Below, one piece after another: positions 27,412 to 38,700 of a stretch of 64,000 nucleotides of DNA (its first letter is position 1; every line of letters starts with the position of its first letter). The notes beneath the pieces were generated by a model. The model had not been told where the DNA came from. It did not search any database and saw only the letters and a program-made list of their open reading frames with translations. The translations under genes were made by a program, and so were the position numbers. Source of the stretch: Muribaculaceae bacterium (GTDB taxonomy: Bacteria > Bacteroidota > Bacteroidia > Bacteroidales > Muribaculaceae); assembly GCA_022510505.1 (NCBI GenBank), contig JAFLTL010000005.1, forward strand, positions 1 through 64,000, given 5' to 3'.

Positions 27412-28443
27412 ATGAAGAAATTAGTTTTAACGATGGTCATGGCATTGGGAATGAGTATGTTGACAAATGCCCAAGGCTTTTATGACGATGATATTTACTA
27501 CAGCGCTTCAAAAGCAAAAAAGGAGAAACAAGAACAGGCCCAAGCTGCGGCTGAAAAAATTGCGGCGGCTAATTATGTTCCCAATAAGAGTCAGGATTTT
27601 CCTGGAGCAGACACTTATGTCGTTTCGTCGGGATCGACTCGTGATGTGGATGAATATAACCGTCGCGGAATCAATCATTCGGTTGATTCGTTACATGGAG
27701 ATTCTTTGTATTCAAATATTCCGTTTGCCTATACCCGTCAGATCGAACGTTTTCACAATCCCGATATAGTAAATGGAAGCAACGATGAAACGCTTCAATA
27801 TTTGTACTATGTTTCGGAGAACGAACGTGAAAAGGCAAAAGAAGTCACTCAAGTGAATATATATGTCGATTCCCCGTGGGGTTGGAGTTCTTGGCCTTAT
27901 TATGGATACGGCTGGGGCTGGGGTCCCGGTTGGTGGAATTCATGGTATTACCCCTCCTGGTCATTCTATTGGGACTGGGGTCCTTCATGGGCATGGGGTC
28001 CATCCTGGGGCTGGGGTCCGTCCTGGAACTGGGGGTGGGGACCCTCATGGAGCTGGGGCTGGGGTCCCGGATGGAATTGGGGACCCGGTTGGGCAGGTCC
28101 TGTAGGACCCGGATGGGCAGGTCCTGCTCCTCGTCCAACATCTCCAGGTGCCATGGCAACTCATCGTCCGGGTGGAACCGTCTATCAAGGCACAGTTGGC
28201 GGTCATCGCGGCAATAGCGGAGTTTCCAATACAGTACCCTCAACAACTACACGTAACGGCCAGCGTCCGGGTGCATCGCAATACAACAATCGCAATACTA
28301 TATCCAATTCCTCTCGAACGAACTCTTCTACGATCAGGAATTCTGGTTCATCATCATCGGGAACCAGAAGCGGTGGTGGATTCAGTACTGGAGGGACTCG
28401 TAGCGGTGGAGGTAGTTCCGGAGGCCGTGGAGGACGTCATTAA
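27412..28443 (+). CDS. Secreted protein with a Trp/Gly/Pro-rich repeat and Ser/Gly/Arg tail
   Basis: A signal peptide (residues 1-20, cut near TNA-QGF) leads to a Lys/Gln/Ala helix (31-53), an N-terminal region of about 100 residues, and then a repeat zone at 156-235 where 25 of 80 residues are Trp. The unit is roughly WGPSWxWG or WGPGW. The last 100 residues are rich in Ser, Asn, Gly and Arg and look disordered, ending SGGRGGRH. I do not recognise a family. The zone could stick to glycans or membranes, which is speculation. The stop overlaps an upstream ATG of the next gene, an outer-membrane protein, suggesting joint expression. Confidence 0.8.
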   Translation: MKKLVLTMVMALGMSMLTNAQGFYDDDIYYSASKAKKEKQEQAQAAAEKIAAANYVPNKSQDFPGADTYVVSSGSTRDVDEYNRRGINHSVDSLHGDSLYSNIPFAYTRQIERFHNPDIVNGSNDETLQYLYYVSENEREKAKEVTQVNIYVDSPWGWSSWPYYGYGWGWGPGWWNSWYYPSWSFYWDWGPSWAWGPSWGWGPSWNWGWGPSWSWGWGPGWNWGPGWAGPVGPGWAGPAPRPTSPGAMATHRPGGTVYQGTVGGHRGNSGVSNTVPSTTTRNGQRPGASQYNNRNTISNSSRTNSSTIRNSGSSSSGTRSGGGFSTGGTRSGGGSSGGRGGRH

Positions 28444-28463
28444 TGCAAATAACATTTCCGAAT

Positions 28464-30062
28464 ATGAAAAAAGTCTATACAGCAGCATTTCTTGCAATTT
28501 CGGCCTTGAGTGTCAGTGCACAAAGCGCTATTGATGCATATAATCTCTTTCCCGACGATCTACGTGGAACGGCACGTTTCATGTCGATGGCAGGAGCATT
28601 CGGGGCTCTTGGCGGCGACTTGTCGACATTATCTCAGAATCCGGCCGGTTTGGGAGTTTATCGTAGCAGTGAGGTAGGTGTAACCATCGATCTTGACTTC
28701 CAGAGCTCCAAGACAATGGGTAGTTTTACTGATTCCCATACCGGTTTCTATTGCAATAATTTTGGCTATGTTGGTTCGCTTTATACCGGTAGCGATGTTA
28801 TGCCCACCTTCAGTTGGGGTGCAGCTTATCAAAGGAAGGCTTCTTTTGACCGGGACTTTCATGGCCGTTTCCAGTCATTGCCTACTTCGGTTTCCAATTA
28901 TATCGCTTCATTTACCAACGGAACCGACCCGAGCTATCTGCTAGTAGACAATGTTCAGAATCCCTATCAGGGAATTTCCACACCATCGGGAATGATATAT
29001 CCCGATTGGTTAAGCATTCTTGCTTATAACGCCTACATGATTAATCCACAGGGCTCCTCGAATAATTACAGCGGCTTGTATGACCCAAGCTACGGTACTA
29101 CCGCCAATTCCGAATTCAGTGTTCGAGAGCGAGGCTATATCGACGAATACACTATTAACTTCGGAGGAAATTTTGTCGACAAAGTATATTGGGGTATAGG
29201 TTTTGGAATAACCGATTTGAAGTGGACCCAACAGGCCTTCTATGATGAAGAATTACAGAATGCACGTGTTCCTGATTACTATGCCACGGGAACTGAAAGA
29301 GGCGATGGATACTTCGCTCTTGATAATTTTAAACAGATAACCGGAAGCGGTTTCAACATCAAGGCAGGGGTAATTGTGAAACCGATAGATGAACTTCGAA
29401 TTGGAGCAGCGGTTCACACGCCCACGTGGTATTCTCTTAATCAGGGCTATGATGCAGGTGTCGACTTTTCTTATTCTACCGGTTATGACAATGGGTATGA
29501 TTCTACCGACTGGGCTTATTTCGGCTATAAACTACGTTCGCCCTGGAGGGTTATTCTGAGTGCAGCCGGTGTGATAGGCGGACGCTTCATCCTTAGTGCT
29601 GACTATCAGCGCGAGTTCTATGACGCTATGCATTATTCAGATAGTTATGGCTTTGACTATTCCTATGAGAATCAGGATATCAAGGATTATTTCCAAGGCT
29701 CTAACACAGTTAGAATCGGTGCTGAGTATCGTGTGACCCCTGCTTTCAGTGTTCGTGCCGGTACGAGCTTTACAACCACGGCCGTGAAGGATCAGGCGTC
29801 AAACCAACAGATAGAAATCGCGACATCGGGAACGAATCCGGCCTATACTTTTACTAGTGATACGAACTATATCACCTTCGGTCTGGGATATCGTTTCGGA
29901 GGATTCTATATCGACGGAGCATATGTACATCGCAGTAGAGAATCACGCTATCATCCTTTTACGTCCTTTGAATCGATGGCGACTTCTATATCAGAGATTC
30001 CTACTGCCAAGGTTTCTCAGAACAACAACAATGTTGTGTTGACTTTAGGCTACAAATTCTAA
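28464..30062 (+). CDS. Outer-membrane beta-barrel protein (OmpP1/FadL-like)
   Basis: A signal peptide (MKKVYTAAFLAISALSVSAQ) is followed by a 510-residue beta-rich protein. The mature start has FPDDLRGTARFMSMAGAFGALGGDLSTLSQNPAGLG, the pattern of OmpP1/FadL/TodX transporters, where an N-terminal plug precedes a barrel. Aromatic-alternating strands continue to the end (VVLTLGYKF), with the terminal Phe expected of an outer-membrane barrel. FadL-type proteins import hydrophobic compounds; the substrate here is unknown. ATG 28464 starts the signal peptide; ATG 28443 (TAATG with the preceding stop) would add seven residues. Confidence 0.85.
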   Translation: MKKVYTAAFLAISALSVSAQSAIDAYNLFPDDLRGTARFMSMAGAFGALGGDLSTLSQNPAGLGVYRSSEVGVTIDLDFQSSKTMGSFTDSHTGFYCNNFGYVGSLYTGSDVMPTFSWGAAYQRKASFDRDFHGRFQSLPTSVSNYIASFTNGTDPSYLLVDNVQNPYQGISTPSGMIYPDWLSILAYNAYMINPQGSSNNYSGLYDPSYGTTANSEFSVRERGYIDEYTINFGGNFVDKVYWGIGFGITDLKWTQQAFYDEELQNARVPDYYATGTERGDGYFALDNFKQITGSGFNIKAGVIVKPIDELRIGAAVHTPTWYSLNQGYDAGVDFSYSTGYDNGYDSTDWAYFGYKLRSPWRVILSAAGVIGGRFILSADYQREFYDAMHYSDSYGFDYSYENQDIKDYFQGSNTVRIGAEYRVTPAFSVRAGTSFTTTAVKDQASNQQIEIATSGTNPAYTFTSDTNYITFGLGYRFGGFYIDGAYVHRSRESRYHPFTSFESMATSISEIPTAKVSQNNNNVVLTLGYKF

Positions 30063-30073
30063 AAAGAATTTTG

Positions 30074-30081
30074 TAAATTTG
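30074..30081 (+). promoter_or_regulatory. -7 element of the primary sigma factor gene
   Basis: TAAATTTG matches TAnnTTTG 34 bases before the rpoD ATG, giving a predicted start near 30088. No -33 TTTG is found at the standard distance. The element lies just after the stop of the outer-membrane gene. Confidence 0.6.
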
Positions 30082-30114
30082 CACCCCCTTTTAAATGGTT
30101 CCAATAGTTAAGAT

Positions 30115-30975
30115 ATGAGACAACTTAAGATTACAAAATCTATAACTAACCGCGAAAGCGCCTCGCTTGACAAATACCTTCAGGAGATAGGACGTGAGGA
30201 TTTGATTACAGTCGAAGAGGAGGTTGAGCTTGCTCAAAGAATCAAGCAGGGCGATGAAAAAGCATTGGAGAAACTGACTCGTGCTAATCTTCGCTTTGTG
30301 GTTTCTGTGGCAAAGCAGTATCAGAATCAGGGCCTCAGTTTGCCCGACTTGATTAATGAGGGTAATCTTGGACTGATAAAGGCCGCTCAGAAATTTGATG
30401 AGACAAGAGGTTTCAAGTTCATCTCTTATGCTGTTTGGTGGATTCGCCAGTCAATTCTCCAAGCATTGGCCGAACAGTCAAGAATAGTTCGTCTGCCTCT
30501 GAATCAGGTTGGCACTCTTAACAAGATCACCAAGGCCCTTTCGAAATTCGAGCAAGAAAATGAGCGTCGTCCTTCGGCTGAGGAATTGGCCGAGGAGCTT
30601 GATGTACCGGTCGACAAGATTTCAGACACTCTCAGAGTTTCAGGCCGTTCTATTTCGGTAGATGCCCCCTTTGTTGAAGGTGAGGACAATAGTCTGTTGG
30701 ATGTTCTTTCCAATGAGGATTCACCAATGGCCGATGCCACTTTAACCCAGGAATCTTTGGCAAAAGAGGTAGATCGTGCTTTAAAGCAGCTTCACGAACG
30801 TGAAAGGGAAATCCTTAAAATGTTCTTTGGTATCGGGTGTCAGGAGATGACCCTCGAAGAGATTGGAGCAAAATTCGAACTGACCCGTGAACGTGTGCGC
30901 CAAATCAAGGAGAAGGCCATCCGGCGACTCAAAGGTCAGCGTTCGCGCCTACTTAAGCCTTATCTTGGGCAATAA
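30115..30975 (+). CDS. rpoD: RNA polymerase primary sigma factor (short Bacteroidetes SigA type)
   Basis: The 286-residue protein lacks the long region 1.1 of E. coli RpoD, as is usual for Bacteroidetes housekeeping sigma. Region 1.2 ([13 protein letters not shown]), region 2 ([21 protein letters not shown], then [17 protein letters not shown]), region 3 and the region 4 helix-turn-helix ([22 protein letters not shown], split here for length) are all present. This type of sigma recognises the TAnnTTTG/TTTG promoters found throughout the window. Confidence 0.96.
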   Translation: MRQLKITKSITNRESASLDKYLQEIGREDLITVEEEVELAQRIKQGDEKALEKLTRANLRFVVSVAKQYQNQGLSLPDLINEGNLGLIKAAQKFDETRGFKFISYAVWWIRQSILQALAEQSRIVRLPLNQVGTLNKITKALSKFEQENERRPSAEELAEELDVPVDKISDTLRVSGRSISVDAPFVEGEDNSLLDVLSNEDSPMADATLTQESLAKEVDRALKQLHEREREILKMFFGIGCQEMTLEEIGAKFELTRERVRQIKEKAIRRLKGQRSRLLKPYLGQ

Positions 30976-31002
30976 AACTTGCCTTGAACATATTTTCTTG
31001 CA

Positions 31003-31974
31003 ATGAAACTAAAAAATCTCTTTGTTCTGTTTGTTGCGGTCGTGTGTGTGAAAATCTCACATGCCCAGCAAACAGAACATTTTTTTCAATATCCGGTTCC
31101 TCCCGACAATCTCGAGACGTTAACCGACCGTACGAATTATTTGGTCGAACATTTCTGGGACCGATGCAATCTCAAGTCGGCCTTTTCGGCACGTCAGAAA
31201 ATGGCGGAAGCTTTTTCGGATTATGTATCCTTTATGCCCTATGCCGATTCGGTCGTGGTGATCAATTCGATTGAGAAGCTAATCAAGGAGGTGAAGAAAA
31301 AACCTGAGCATCTTCTATTGTTGACTCAAATGGCCGAGAACAATCTCTATTGTGACACGGCCGAATATATAATTGATTCGGCCTATCTTCCATTTGCAAG
31401 GGCTGCTGCTTCGACCGGTGGAATTCCTCGCGACCAGAGAGACCGTTATGCTCTTCAGGCATCCCAGCTTGAGGGGTCGCAGGTTGGAATGAAGTCACCA
31501 TCGTTTACGATGATTCAGCCCAATGGCGAGTTGACGTCGATAGATGATATCGAGAACCGTTATATTCTGGTTCTTTTCGATGACCCTAACGATTCGGAGA
31601 ATCTTTTGACACGTGTCAGGCTGTCGGCTGATTACAGCATCAACGAATTGATAAAAAGAGGTTATGTCGCAGTAGTCTCTCTTTACCCCGGAGTTGCCGA
31701 TGAGGCATGGAAGACCAGGGCAGCAGGATATCCGTCGAATTGGATAGTTGGAGCTTCGCCTGATGCCAATCGATTGTTTGACCAACGTCAAAAGCCAACA
31801 ATCTATTATCTGAATCGTGACAAACAAATTCTCTCGAAGAATCTTTATATCGACAATCTGATTGAGGCATTCCGTGTTGTTTTGGTAAACCAGGACCGCA
31901 TCAATCAGGAACGTGAAAGACTGAAGAAGGAAGCTCTTCAACAACGTGAGACAAGGGACGCCGAAGAAAAATGA
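31003..31974 (+). CDS. Exported DUF5106 protein with a thioredoxin-like domain lacking CxxC
   Basis: A signal peptide (1-21, ending SHA-QQ) is followed by a helical DUF5106 domain (about 25-150) and a thioredoxin-like fold (about 160-310): [41 protein letters not shown] and a cis-Pro region [10 protein letters not shown]. Related proteins have Cys-x-x-Cys after the DPD segment; here the positions hold Asp and Asn, so it should be redox-inactive. The C-terminus is a charged coil. It is the first gene of a run to tamB; the stop overlaps the mnmA start as ATGA. Confidence 0.82.
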   Translation: MKLKNLFVLFVAVVCVKISHAQQTEHFFQYPVPPDNLETLTDRTNYLVEHFWDRCNLKSAFSARQKMAEAFSDYVSFMPYADSVVVINSIEKLIKEVKKKPEHLLLLTQMAENNLYCDTAEYIIDSAYLPFARAAASTGGIPRDQRDRYALQASQLEGSQVGMKSPSFTMIQPNGELTSIDDIENRYILVLFDDPNDSENLLTRVRLSADYSINELIKRGYVAVVSLYPGVADEAWKTRAAGYPSNWIVGASPDANRLFDQRQKPTIYYLNRDKQILSKNLYIDNLIEAFRVVLVNQDRINQERERLKKEALQQRETRDAEEK

Positions 31975-33053
31975 GTACGGCATTGCTCATCTCGGGAGGC
32001 GTTGACAGCGCTGTCGCGGTCTCATGTCTGCTAAAAGAAGGCCATGACTTGAAACTCTTTTATATCCGAATTGGAATGGAAGGGCAGGATGTTCATTGTA
32101 CGGCTGAGGAAGATATTGAGATGTGCACGTTGATTGCAAGGAAATACGGTCTCGAGTTGGACGTGGTCGATTTGCATCGGGAATATTGGGACAATGTTAT
32201 GGCTTATGCTCTAGAGGAAGTTCGTCAGGGCCTGACTCCGAATCCCGATGTTATGTGTAACCGGATGATTAAATTCGGATTCTTTGAGAAATATCGCGGT
32301 CATGAGTTCGAATATACCGCGACCGGACACTACGCCACAACCTTGTATGACAATTCCGAGAAATGGTTGGGGACAGCTGTGGATCCGGTCAAGGATCAAA
32401 CCGATTTTCTTGCTCGAATTACCAAGGAACAACTTGACAAACTTATTTTTCCTCTTGGAAAGATGCCCAAGTCTCAAGTTAGGGAAATCGCACAGCGGGA
32501 AAATTTACCCAATGCCTCGCGACATGACAGTCAAGGGATCTGTTTCCTCGGTAAAATCAACTATAACGACTTCCTTCGCGAACAGCTTGGTGAGCAAGAG
32601 GGAGAAATCATCGATATAGAAACGGGAAAAGTTCTTGGCAAGCACAAAGGTTACTGGTTCCACACAATCGGGCAGCGTAAAGGCCTCGGATTAGGTGGAG
32701 GTCCGTGGTTTGTTATTGAAAAGGACATTGAAAACAATCGAATATACGTCAGCCGGGGTTACGACACAGAACTTCAGTTCGGTAGAACATTGAATTTATC
32801 TTCGATGCATTGGATTACCCGAAATCCTTTCTCAGAAAAGGAACTTTGCGATGGTGTCAGGGTGACTTTCAAGAATCGTCACGCACCCTATTTCACGCCC
32901 GGAATATTGCGCTGTGGGGAAGACGGCAGGAGATTGATATTGGAAAGTTCATCGAAAGTTCAGGGAATAGCACCAGGACAATTCGGGGTCATATATGATG
33001 AAAACTCAAAAATTTGCTATGGCAGCGGAGTGATATGGAAGGGGACAAAATAA
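31971..33053 (+). CDS. mnmA: tRNA 2-thiouridine(34) synthase
   Basis: MnmA activates U34 of Lys, Glu and Gln tRNAs with ATP and inserts sulfur. The PP-loop is [14 protein letters not shown], the first catalytic Cys lies in [13 protein letters not shown] and the persulfide-receiving Cys in [19 protein letters not shown] and [13 protein letters not shown] are family signatures. The 360-residue length is standard. It is coupled to the preceding DUF5106 gene by ATGA and overlaps the next gene by 19 bases. Confidence 0.95.
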   Translation: MSTALLISGGVDSAVAVSCLLKEGHDLKLFYIRIGMEGQDVHCTAEEDIEMCTLIARKYGLELDVVDLHREYWDNVMAYALEEVRQGLTPNPDVMCNRMIKFGFFEKYRGHEFEYTATGHYATTLYDNSEKWLGTAVDPVKDQTDFLARITKEQLDKLIFPLGKMPKSQVREIAQRENLPNASRHDSQGICFLGKINYNDFLREQLGEQEGEIIDIETGKVLGKHKGYWFHTIGQRKGLGLGGGPWFVIEKDIENNRIYVSRGYDTELQFGRTLNLSSMHWITRNPFSEKELCDGVRVTFKNRHAPYFTPGILRCGEDGRRLILESSSKVQGIAPGQFGVIYDENSKICYGSGVIWKGTK

Positions 33054-33700
33054 AATTGATGGTGATGGGTTTGAGTTACAATCAAATCCAGAATGGAGCC
33101 TATGCTCTGATACTCGCTCAGGTCAATGGAAAATACCGTATTCCAATTGTTATCGGAGCACCTGAGGCGCAGTCAATTGCAATAGTTCTGGAAAGAGTAG
33201 TGCCCCCACGTCCTTTGACTCATGATCTGTTTACTAGTTTGGGTCATGCATTCGGCATAAGACTAACCGAGGTTTTCATCTATAAGTTCGAAGATGGCAT
33301 TTTTTCTTCGCGCATGACTTTCGAGAACGTGGATGGAACAGTTGTTGAACTGGACTCGCGAACAAGCGACGCCATAGCGATTGCATTACGAACCGGCGCT
33401 CCGATCTATACAACAAGCGAACTGCTGGAGCAAACCGGTTTCGTGCTTGAGAGTAACGGTCCGGGAAAAGGAAAGGCCACCGGCCAGAACTCGGCGGGAC
33501 TTCACATTGAAATTGAGTGGGAAGAAACCGGAAGTGATGAAGAAAATCCTTCCGACATCAGGAAACACCGTGACACTCCCTTGGAAAATTATGCCTTGGA
33601 GGAGCTTGAGAGAATGCTGGCTGACGCTGTTGCCAACGAAGAATATGAAAGGGCAAAGAAACTAAAAGATATTATAGATCAAAAGAAAGATAAACCATGA
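33035..33700 (+). CDS. Bifunctional-nuclease (BFN/DUF151) protein with a UVR motif
   Basis: The BFN domain (about 1-140) shows [23 protein letters not shown] and [14 protein letters not shown]. Family members have been reported as DNase/RNase in plants and are conserved in bacteria with little functional data. The C-terminus (about 185-221) has [19 protein letters not shown], a UVR-type helical hairpin as in UvrB/UvrC and Clp adaptors. I use the ATG at 33035, giving 221 residues; an in-frame TTG at 33014 exists. The stop overlaps the transporter start as ATGA. Confidence 0.88.
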   Translation: MEGDKIKLMVMGLSYNQIQNGAYALILAQVNGKYRIPIVIGAPEAQSIAIVLERVVPPRPLTHDLFTSLGHAFGIRLTEVFIYKFEDGIFSSRMTFENVDGTVVELDSRTSDAIAIALRTGAPIYTTSELLEQTGFVLESNGPGKGKATGQNSAGLHIEIEWEETGSDEENPSDIRKHRDTPLENYALEELERMLADAVANEEYERAKKLKDIIDQKKDKP

Positions 33701-35046
33701 AAGACATCAGACTCAGACTTGTAATAATGAACTTCCTGGAGTTCGCTGTTTGGGGTAGTTATCTCATATCTCTAGGCAACTTTCTTGGAAGAGTAGGTCT
33801 TGCAACAGAGATATATTGGTTCTACACAGTTCAGGGTATAGTTTCCATTATTATGCCGGCACTTGTTGGAATAGTTGCCGACCGATGGATTCAGGCTCAG
33901 AAGATGTTGAGTTTGTGTCATCTGATGGCTGCTTTATCGATGGGAGCCGCGGGCTGGTATTGTCTGGCTAGTCCCGAAATCCATTTCGGACCGTTGTTTA
34001 CACTCTATACAGTATCAGTAGCATTCTTTATGCCGTCGATAGGTCTTGCCAATTCGGTAGCTTATTCAGCTTTATCGCGAGCAGGTTTTGATACGGTTAA
34101 AAGTTTCCCTCCGATCAGAGTTTTCGGCACGATTGGATTTATAGTGGCGATGCTGATGGTGAACTTTATCGAGGTCGAAGGAGTCAAGATGCAGTCATCG
34201 GCCTATCAGCTGATGCTTTCAGCCGCTTTTAGTGTTGTAATGGTGTTTTATGCCCTGACGATGCCTGCTTGCCCGACGAGCAAGAATTCCTCAGGTGGAG
34301 GTCTTGTCGAGGCCCTCGGGTTGAAGGCGTTCAGCCTCTTTAAGGAGCGTCGATTGGCAATTTTCTTTATTTTCAGCTTCCTTCTTGGCGTATCCCTACA
34401 GATTACAAACAGCTACGGTAACAGTTTCATTTCGGCATTCCAGGCGGTAGATGATTATGCCGGCACATGGGGCGCCCGCAACGCAAATGCTTTGATTTCA
34501 CTGTCACAAATGAGTGAGACCCTTTGTATCTTGCTTATCCCGTTCTTTTTGCGTCGTTTCGGCATTAAGAAGGTGATGTTGATATCCATGTTCGCATGGG
34601 TATTCCGTTTTGGATTCTTTGGTATAGGTAATCCGGGTGACGGTGTCATACTGTTTATCCTTTCGATGATTGTATATGGAATGGCGTTCGATTTCTTCAA
34701 TGTGTCGGGTTCTCTCTATGTAGACACCCAGAATCATCCGTCGATGCGCAGTAGCGCTCAAGGATTGTTTATGTTGATGTCGAACGGACTTGGCGCCACA
34801 GCCGGAACATTGGTGGCCGGTGCGGTGGTTAATCATTTCGTGTTCTCTCAACCCGAAGGAGATGCACAGATTGGAGGGTGGCAGGTTTCATGGCTGATTT
34901 TTGCAGCTTATGCATTGGTAGTCGGAATCCTCTTCTGGATTGTTTTCCCATCGACGAAAGGCCTGTCATCGAATGTCAATCTGGACCAGGCCGCTGATAT
35001 TGAAGGTGGAGACCCCGAAGGTCTAGTCATGCCGCTTGATAAATAA
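33697..35046 (+). CDS. Nucleoside:H+ symporter-family MFS permease
   Basis: A 449-residue protein with 12 likely membrane helices. The N-terminus MNFLEFAVWGSYLISLGNFL and the GIVADRW motif after helix 2 fit the NupG/nucleoside symporter family of the major facilitator superfamily. Specificity for nucleosides is inferred from the family. It overlaps the BFN gene by four bases and is followed by rsmE after 6 bases. The last 30 residues are hydrophilic and acidic. Confidence 0.87.
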   Translation: MKDIRLRLVIMNFLEFAVWGSYLISLGNFLGRVGLATEIYWFYTVQGIVSIIMPALVGIVADRWIQAQKMLSLCHLMAALSMGAAGWYCLASPEIHFGPLFTLYTVSVAFFMPSIGLANSVAYSALSRAGFDTVKSFPPIRVFGTIGFIVAMLMVNFIEVEGVKMQSSAYQLMLSAAFSVVMVFYALTMPACPTSKNSSGGGLVEALGLKAFSLFKERRLAIFFIFSFLLGVSLQITNSYGNSFISAFQAVDDYAGTWGARNANALISLSQMSETLCILLIPFFLRRFGIKKVMLISMFAWVFRFGFFGIGNPGDGVILFILSMIVYGMAFDFFNVSGSLYVDTQNHPSMRSSAQGLFMLMSNGLGATAGTLVAGAVVNHFVFSQPEGDAQIGGWQVSWLIFAAYALVVGILFWIVFPSTKGLSSNVNLDQAADIEGGDPEGLVMPLDK

Positions 35047-35052
35047 GGGAAT

Positions 35053-35772
35053 ATGATTAGGTTTCTGGCACCCGGACTTCCCGACGACCCTTTGTTGCCC
35101 GATACCGAATCGGCTCACTGTGTCAGGGTGCTCCGACACTCCAAAGGGGATATCATAGAAGTGACCGATGGCGCTTCGAATCTCTATTCATGTAGAATAG
35201 TGGACGACAATCCGCGCGGGGTCTTGATGGAAATTGTTGAGGTGAATTCGGTCCCCAATCCTTGGAACGGTCATGTAACCATTGCTGTTGCACCAACAAA
35301 AAATTCCGACCGCATGGAATGGATGTTGGAAAAGATGACAGAAATCGGTCTAGACTGTTTTGTTCCTTTGAGGACATCACGTTCCGAAAGAAAGGATATA
35401 AAGATTGAACGTCTTGAGAAGATTGTGGCTGCAGCTGTGAAACAGTCACTCAAGACTGTGATTCCTGAAATAAGGCCGGTAACTGATTTTAAGAGTTTTG
35501 TATCCTCGATCGGCCCCGATACCGACAAATTTATCGCATGGTGTGAGGACCATTCTGAAAAACGAGATTTATGTTCCTTGATGAAACCCGATCGAGAGGT
35601 TGTAGTCTTGATTGGCCCTGAGGGAGATTTTACCCAAGAGGAAGCCGACTTTGCGATGGAACACGGGTTTGTCCCTGTGACTTTAGGTAAATGTCGGCTG
35701 AGAACCGAAACTGCAGGTTTGGTTGCGCTTGACACCTTTCATTTCTTAGACCGACAGCAAAACAACAATTGA
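35053..35772 (+). CDS. rsmE: 16S rRNA (uracil(1498)-N3)-methyltransferase
   Basis: RsmE methylates U1498 in the decoding region of 16S rRNA. The SPOUT knot signature LIGPEGDFTQEEADFA and the SAM-binding LGKCRLRTETAGLVAL are at the C-terminus; the N-terminal PUA-like part has HCVRVLRHSKGD and the basic loop has TSRSERKDIKIERLEKI. At 239 residues it is standard. It lies in the operon between the permease and tamB. Confidence 0.95.
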   Translation: MIRFLAPGLPDDPLLPDTESAHCVRVLRHSKGDIIEVTDGASNLYSCRIVDDNPRGVLMEIVEVNSVPNPWNGHVTIAVAPTKNSDRMEWMLEKMTEIGLDCFVPLRTSRSERKDIKIERLEKIVAAAVKQSLKTVIPEIRPVTDFKSFVSSIGPDTDKFIAWCEDHSEKRDLCSLMKPDREVVVLIGPEGDFTQEEADFAMEHGFVPVTLGKCRLRTETAGLVALDTFHFLDRQQNNN

Positions 35773-35791
35773 ATAATTATCTTTTAGCCGA

Positions 35792-38700
35792 TTGAATAAC
35801 GTTTATCGCTGGTTTAGAGCCGTAATAGTGGCAGTTATTCTGGTTGCCGTTGGCATCCCGGCTATCCTGTTCATATATTTATCAATTCCGTCGGTTCAGA
35901 AAAAAATAAGAGAAGGAACCGAAAATGAACTCTCGAAGATTCTCGACAGTGATATTAGAATCAGGGACATTGCGATTTCTCCGTTTAACCGTCTGACTCT
36001 TTTCGGTGTCAGTGCAACCGATGTCAATGGAGATGAAACGGTGACCATCGAAAGGATAGGAGCCGGCCTCAGCTTGTCGGACTTCATCTTCTTCGGGAGA
36101 TTCGTGGTTAATTATATGGAGTTGATTGGACTCGATGCAAAAATAACTCGAACCGACCCCCATGGTGAGTTTAACATTTCGAATATAATCAATGCGGTAA
36201 AGCCTAAGGATGAACAAAAAGAGAAGAGGGCGTTTGAGCTAAGTGTGAACACCATTATTCTGAGGAATATTGATGTTCAATATGATGTGCTTTCCGAGCC
36301 CAAGCCTCTTCCAGGTCGTTTCAACCGTTTTCATATCGACATTGAGAATCTGAGGGCCGACATTTCCCTTCCGTTGTTATCCAATAATGTTTATGCGGCC
36401 GATGTCTATCGATTGGCTTTTGAAGAACGGTCGGGCTTTATCATGTCTAACCTTCATGGCCGACTTTATTTCTCACCGGAAGAACTGACCGTATCGGGGT
36501 TGGGCATAGAATTGCCGGCATCTACACTATCATTTCATGATCTGCGCCTTGACTTCACCGAACCAGGCAATCTTCTCGATGCAGTCAGTCAAAACACCAT
36601 ATCATTCATGATAGAAGAGGGGAGTACTTTGACTCCGGCCGATGTGTCATGTTTTTTCCCTCCGCTCTCCAATTTCACTAAGCCAATAGACCTCACTTTG
36701 AATCTGGAGGGAAATGCTGACCGCCTCAACCTAAAACCTCTATATTTGAATTCGGTCGGATCTAACCTGATGGTAATAGTTGAGGGAGAGGCCCATAATT
36801 TGCTGCGCAATGACTCCCGGGCACTAGATTTGACAAAACTTTTGATTAGGACCGACGGTAGGCAAACCTCAATGTTCTTGCCCGAGACTGTTTCGGCCAA
36901 GGTTAAAGAAATAGTAGCGAATGTAGGTGATTTTACGTTTGAAGGAATTGCTAAGGTTGATGATTCAAAAGCAGTTTCCGATGGAACGCTCAGGGCTGAA
37001 GCCGGTCAAGTATCGTTTGACATAAAAGCCTCCTTCAATTCGGAAAATGAACATTATCTACCCTTGGAATTTGATGTAGAGGGATCGGTTTTGGATTTAA
37101 ATCTTCAACGGATTCTGTCGAATCCTGAATTGGGTGACGTTACAGCCTCCTTTGGTGCTCATGGCAACGTAAAACGAAACAAAGAGATTAATGCCGACGG
37201 TAACCTCTTGGTGAAGAGTTTTGTTTTCAGGGATTATGTATATTCCGATGTAGATGTGTTGGCCAACGTTGAAGGTGATGAAATAACGGTGAAGGCCGAG
37301 ACATCCCATTCACGTGAGATCGACTTGTCGATGTTGGCTATTTTCTCCTTGCCTCAGAAAAAGGAGAAGATGTTCAACGTAAATATAGACCTTAGAGCTC
37401 TTGACCCCGAAGAATTGAAACTTGTGAAGAACTTCCCCGGGGAACGTTTAAGAGGGCATCTAGATGCGGGTTTCCGATGGAACAACGTTGACGATATAAT
37501 CGGTGAAGCTCATGTTTCGGATTTACGGATGACCGACCGGGATGGGACGGATTATGACCTTGTTCGGCACCTAGGATTGAAGGTGGAAGGTGAGCCTTTG
37601 GACCGCCTTGTAACCCTTCGTTCGGACCGTCTTGATTTCCAATTGAACGGTACGTTGCACCCGCTTTCAATTATAGACAATTTGAAATCGATTTCATCCA
37701 ATCTCTTGCCAGCTTTGTTTACCGAAAAAAAGCACAAGACCGAAGCCAGTTTGAACGATTTCAAATTCAATGCGATTGTAAAGGAGACCGAGGACATAGC
37801 GGACCTTTTCAGGCTTCCGGTAAGCACACTTTCTAAGCTCAGTATTGACGGAAGTTTGAACTCCCGTGTCGGCGTAGCGTCACTCAATGTCGATGCACCC
37901 TATCTTCGCCAAGGAAACAAACTTATCGAGAAGTCGCGTTTATCACTTGATGTAAGTCCCAATGGGGGATTACTGTCAATGGACACGTCTACTCCGACAA
38001 AGGATGGTTTGATGGATATTTCCATAGACAATGTGATGTCGGTCGACACAGTCAAGACATTTGCTACATGGAAAATAAACCGAGCAAGAAACTATTCAGG
38101 AAATTTGTCGTTCCTGACTTCACTGAGTCAGATGGAATCGGAACAGGGCAACGCAAGGATGTTAGTCGCCGATGTCGATTTACTGCCAGGTCGGCTCGAG
38201 TTTAACGACAGTATCTGGACGATTCATCCTTCACGTGTTTCGGTAATGGGCAAAGATCGAATAGATGTGGATAATTTGCTCGTTACACGAGGAGACCAGT
38301 TCGTGAAGATAGGCGGAGTTGTATCTCAGAATCCGGCCGATATTCTTCGACTTGATTTGAGTGAAGTAAATCTCGATTATATCTTCGAGTCGCTGGGAAT
38401 TGATAAAGCACAGATAGGAGGTGATGCCACCGGTTATTTCGAGGCGTCATCGTTACTGTCGGGTGCACCCCATCTTGACACCCCCGGATTATTCGTAAAA
38501 GGCATAAGCTATAATCAGACGGTTCTCGGAGACGCGATTGTAAACAGTCGGTGGGACAATGAAAACCAATCTATAACGCTTGGAGCCAATATCGAACAGC
38601 CTAATAAAAGGCATACAACCATAGACGGCGCTATCTTCCCTTTGAATGATTCCCTTGACATTTCATTTAATGCCAACAAGGTGAATATTGCTTTCCTTAG

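Noticed and set aside
27845-28246. Proline- or glycine-rich frames on both strands over the Trp repeat
   Set aside because: They are shadows of the TGG/GGX-rich repeat; only the plus frame from 27412 has a signal peptide and normal flanking sequence.
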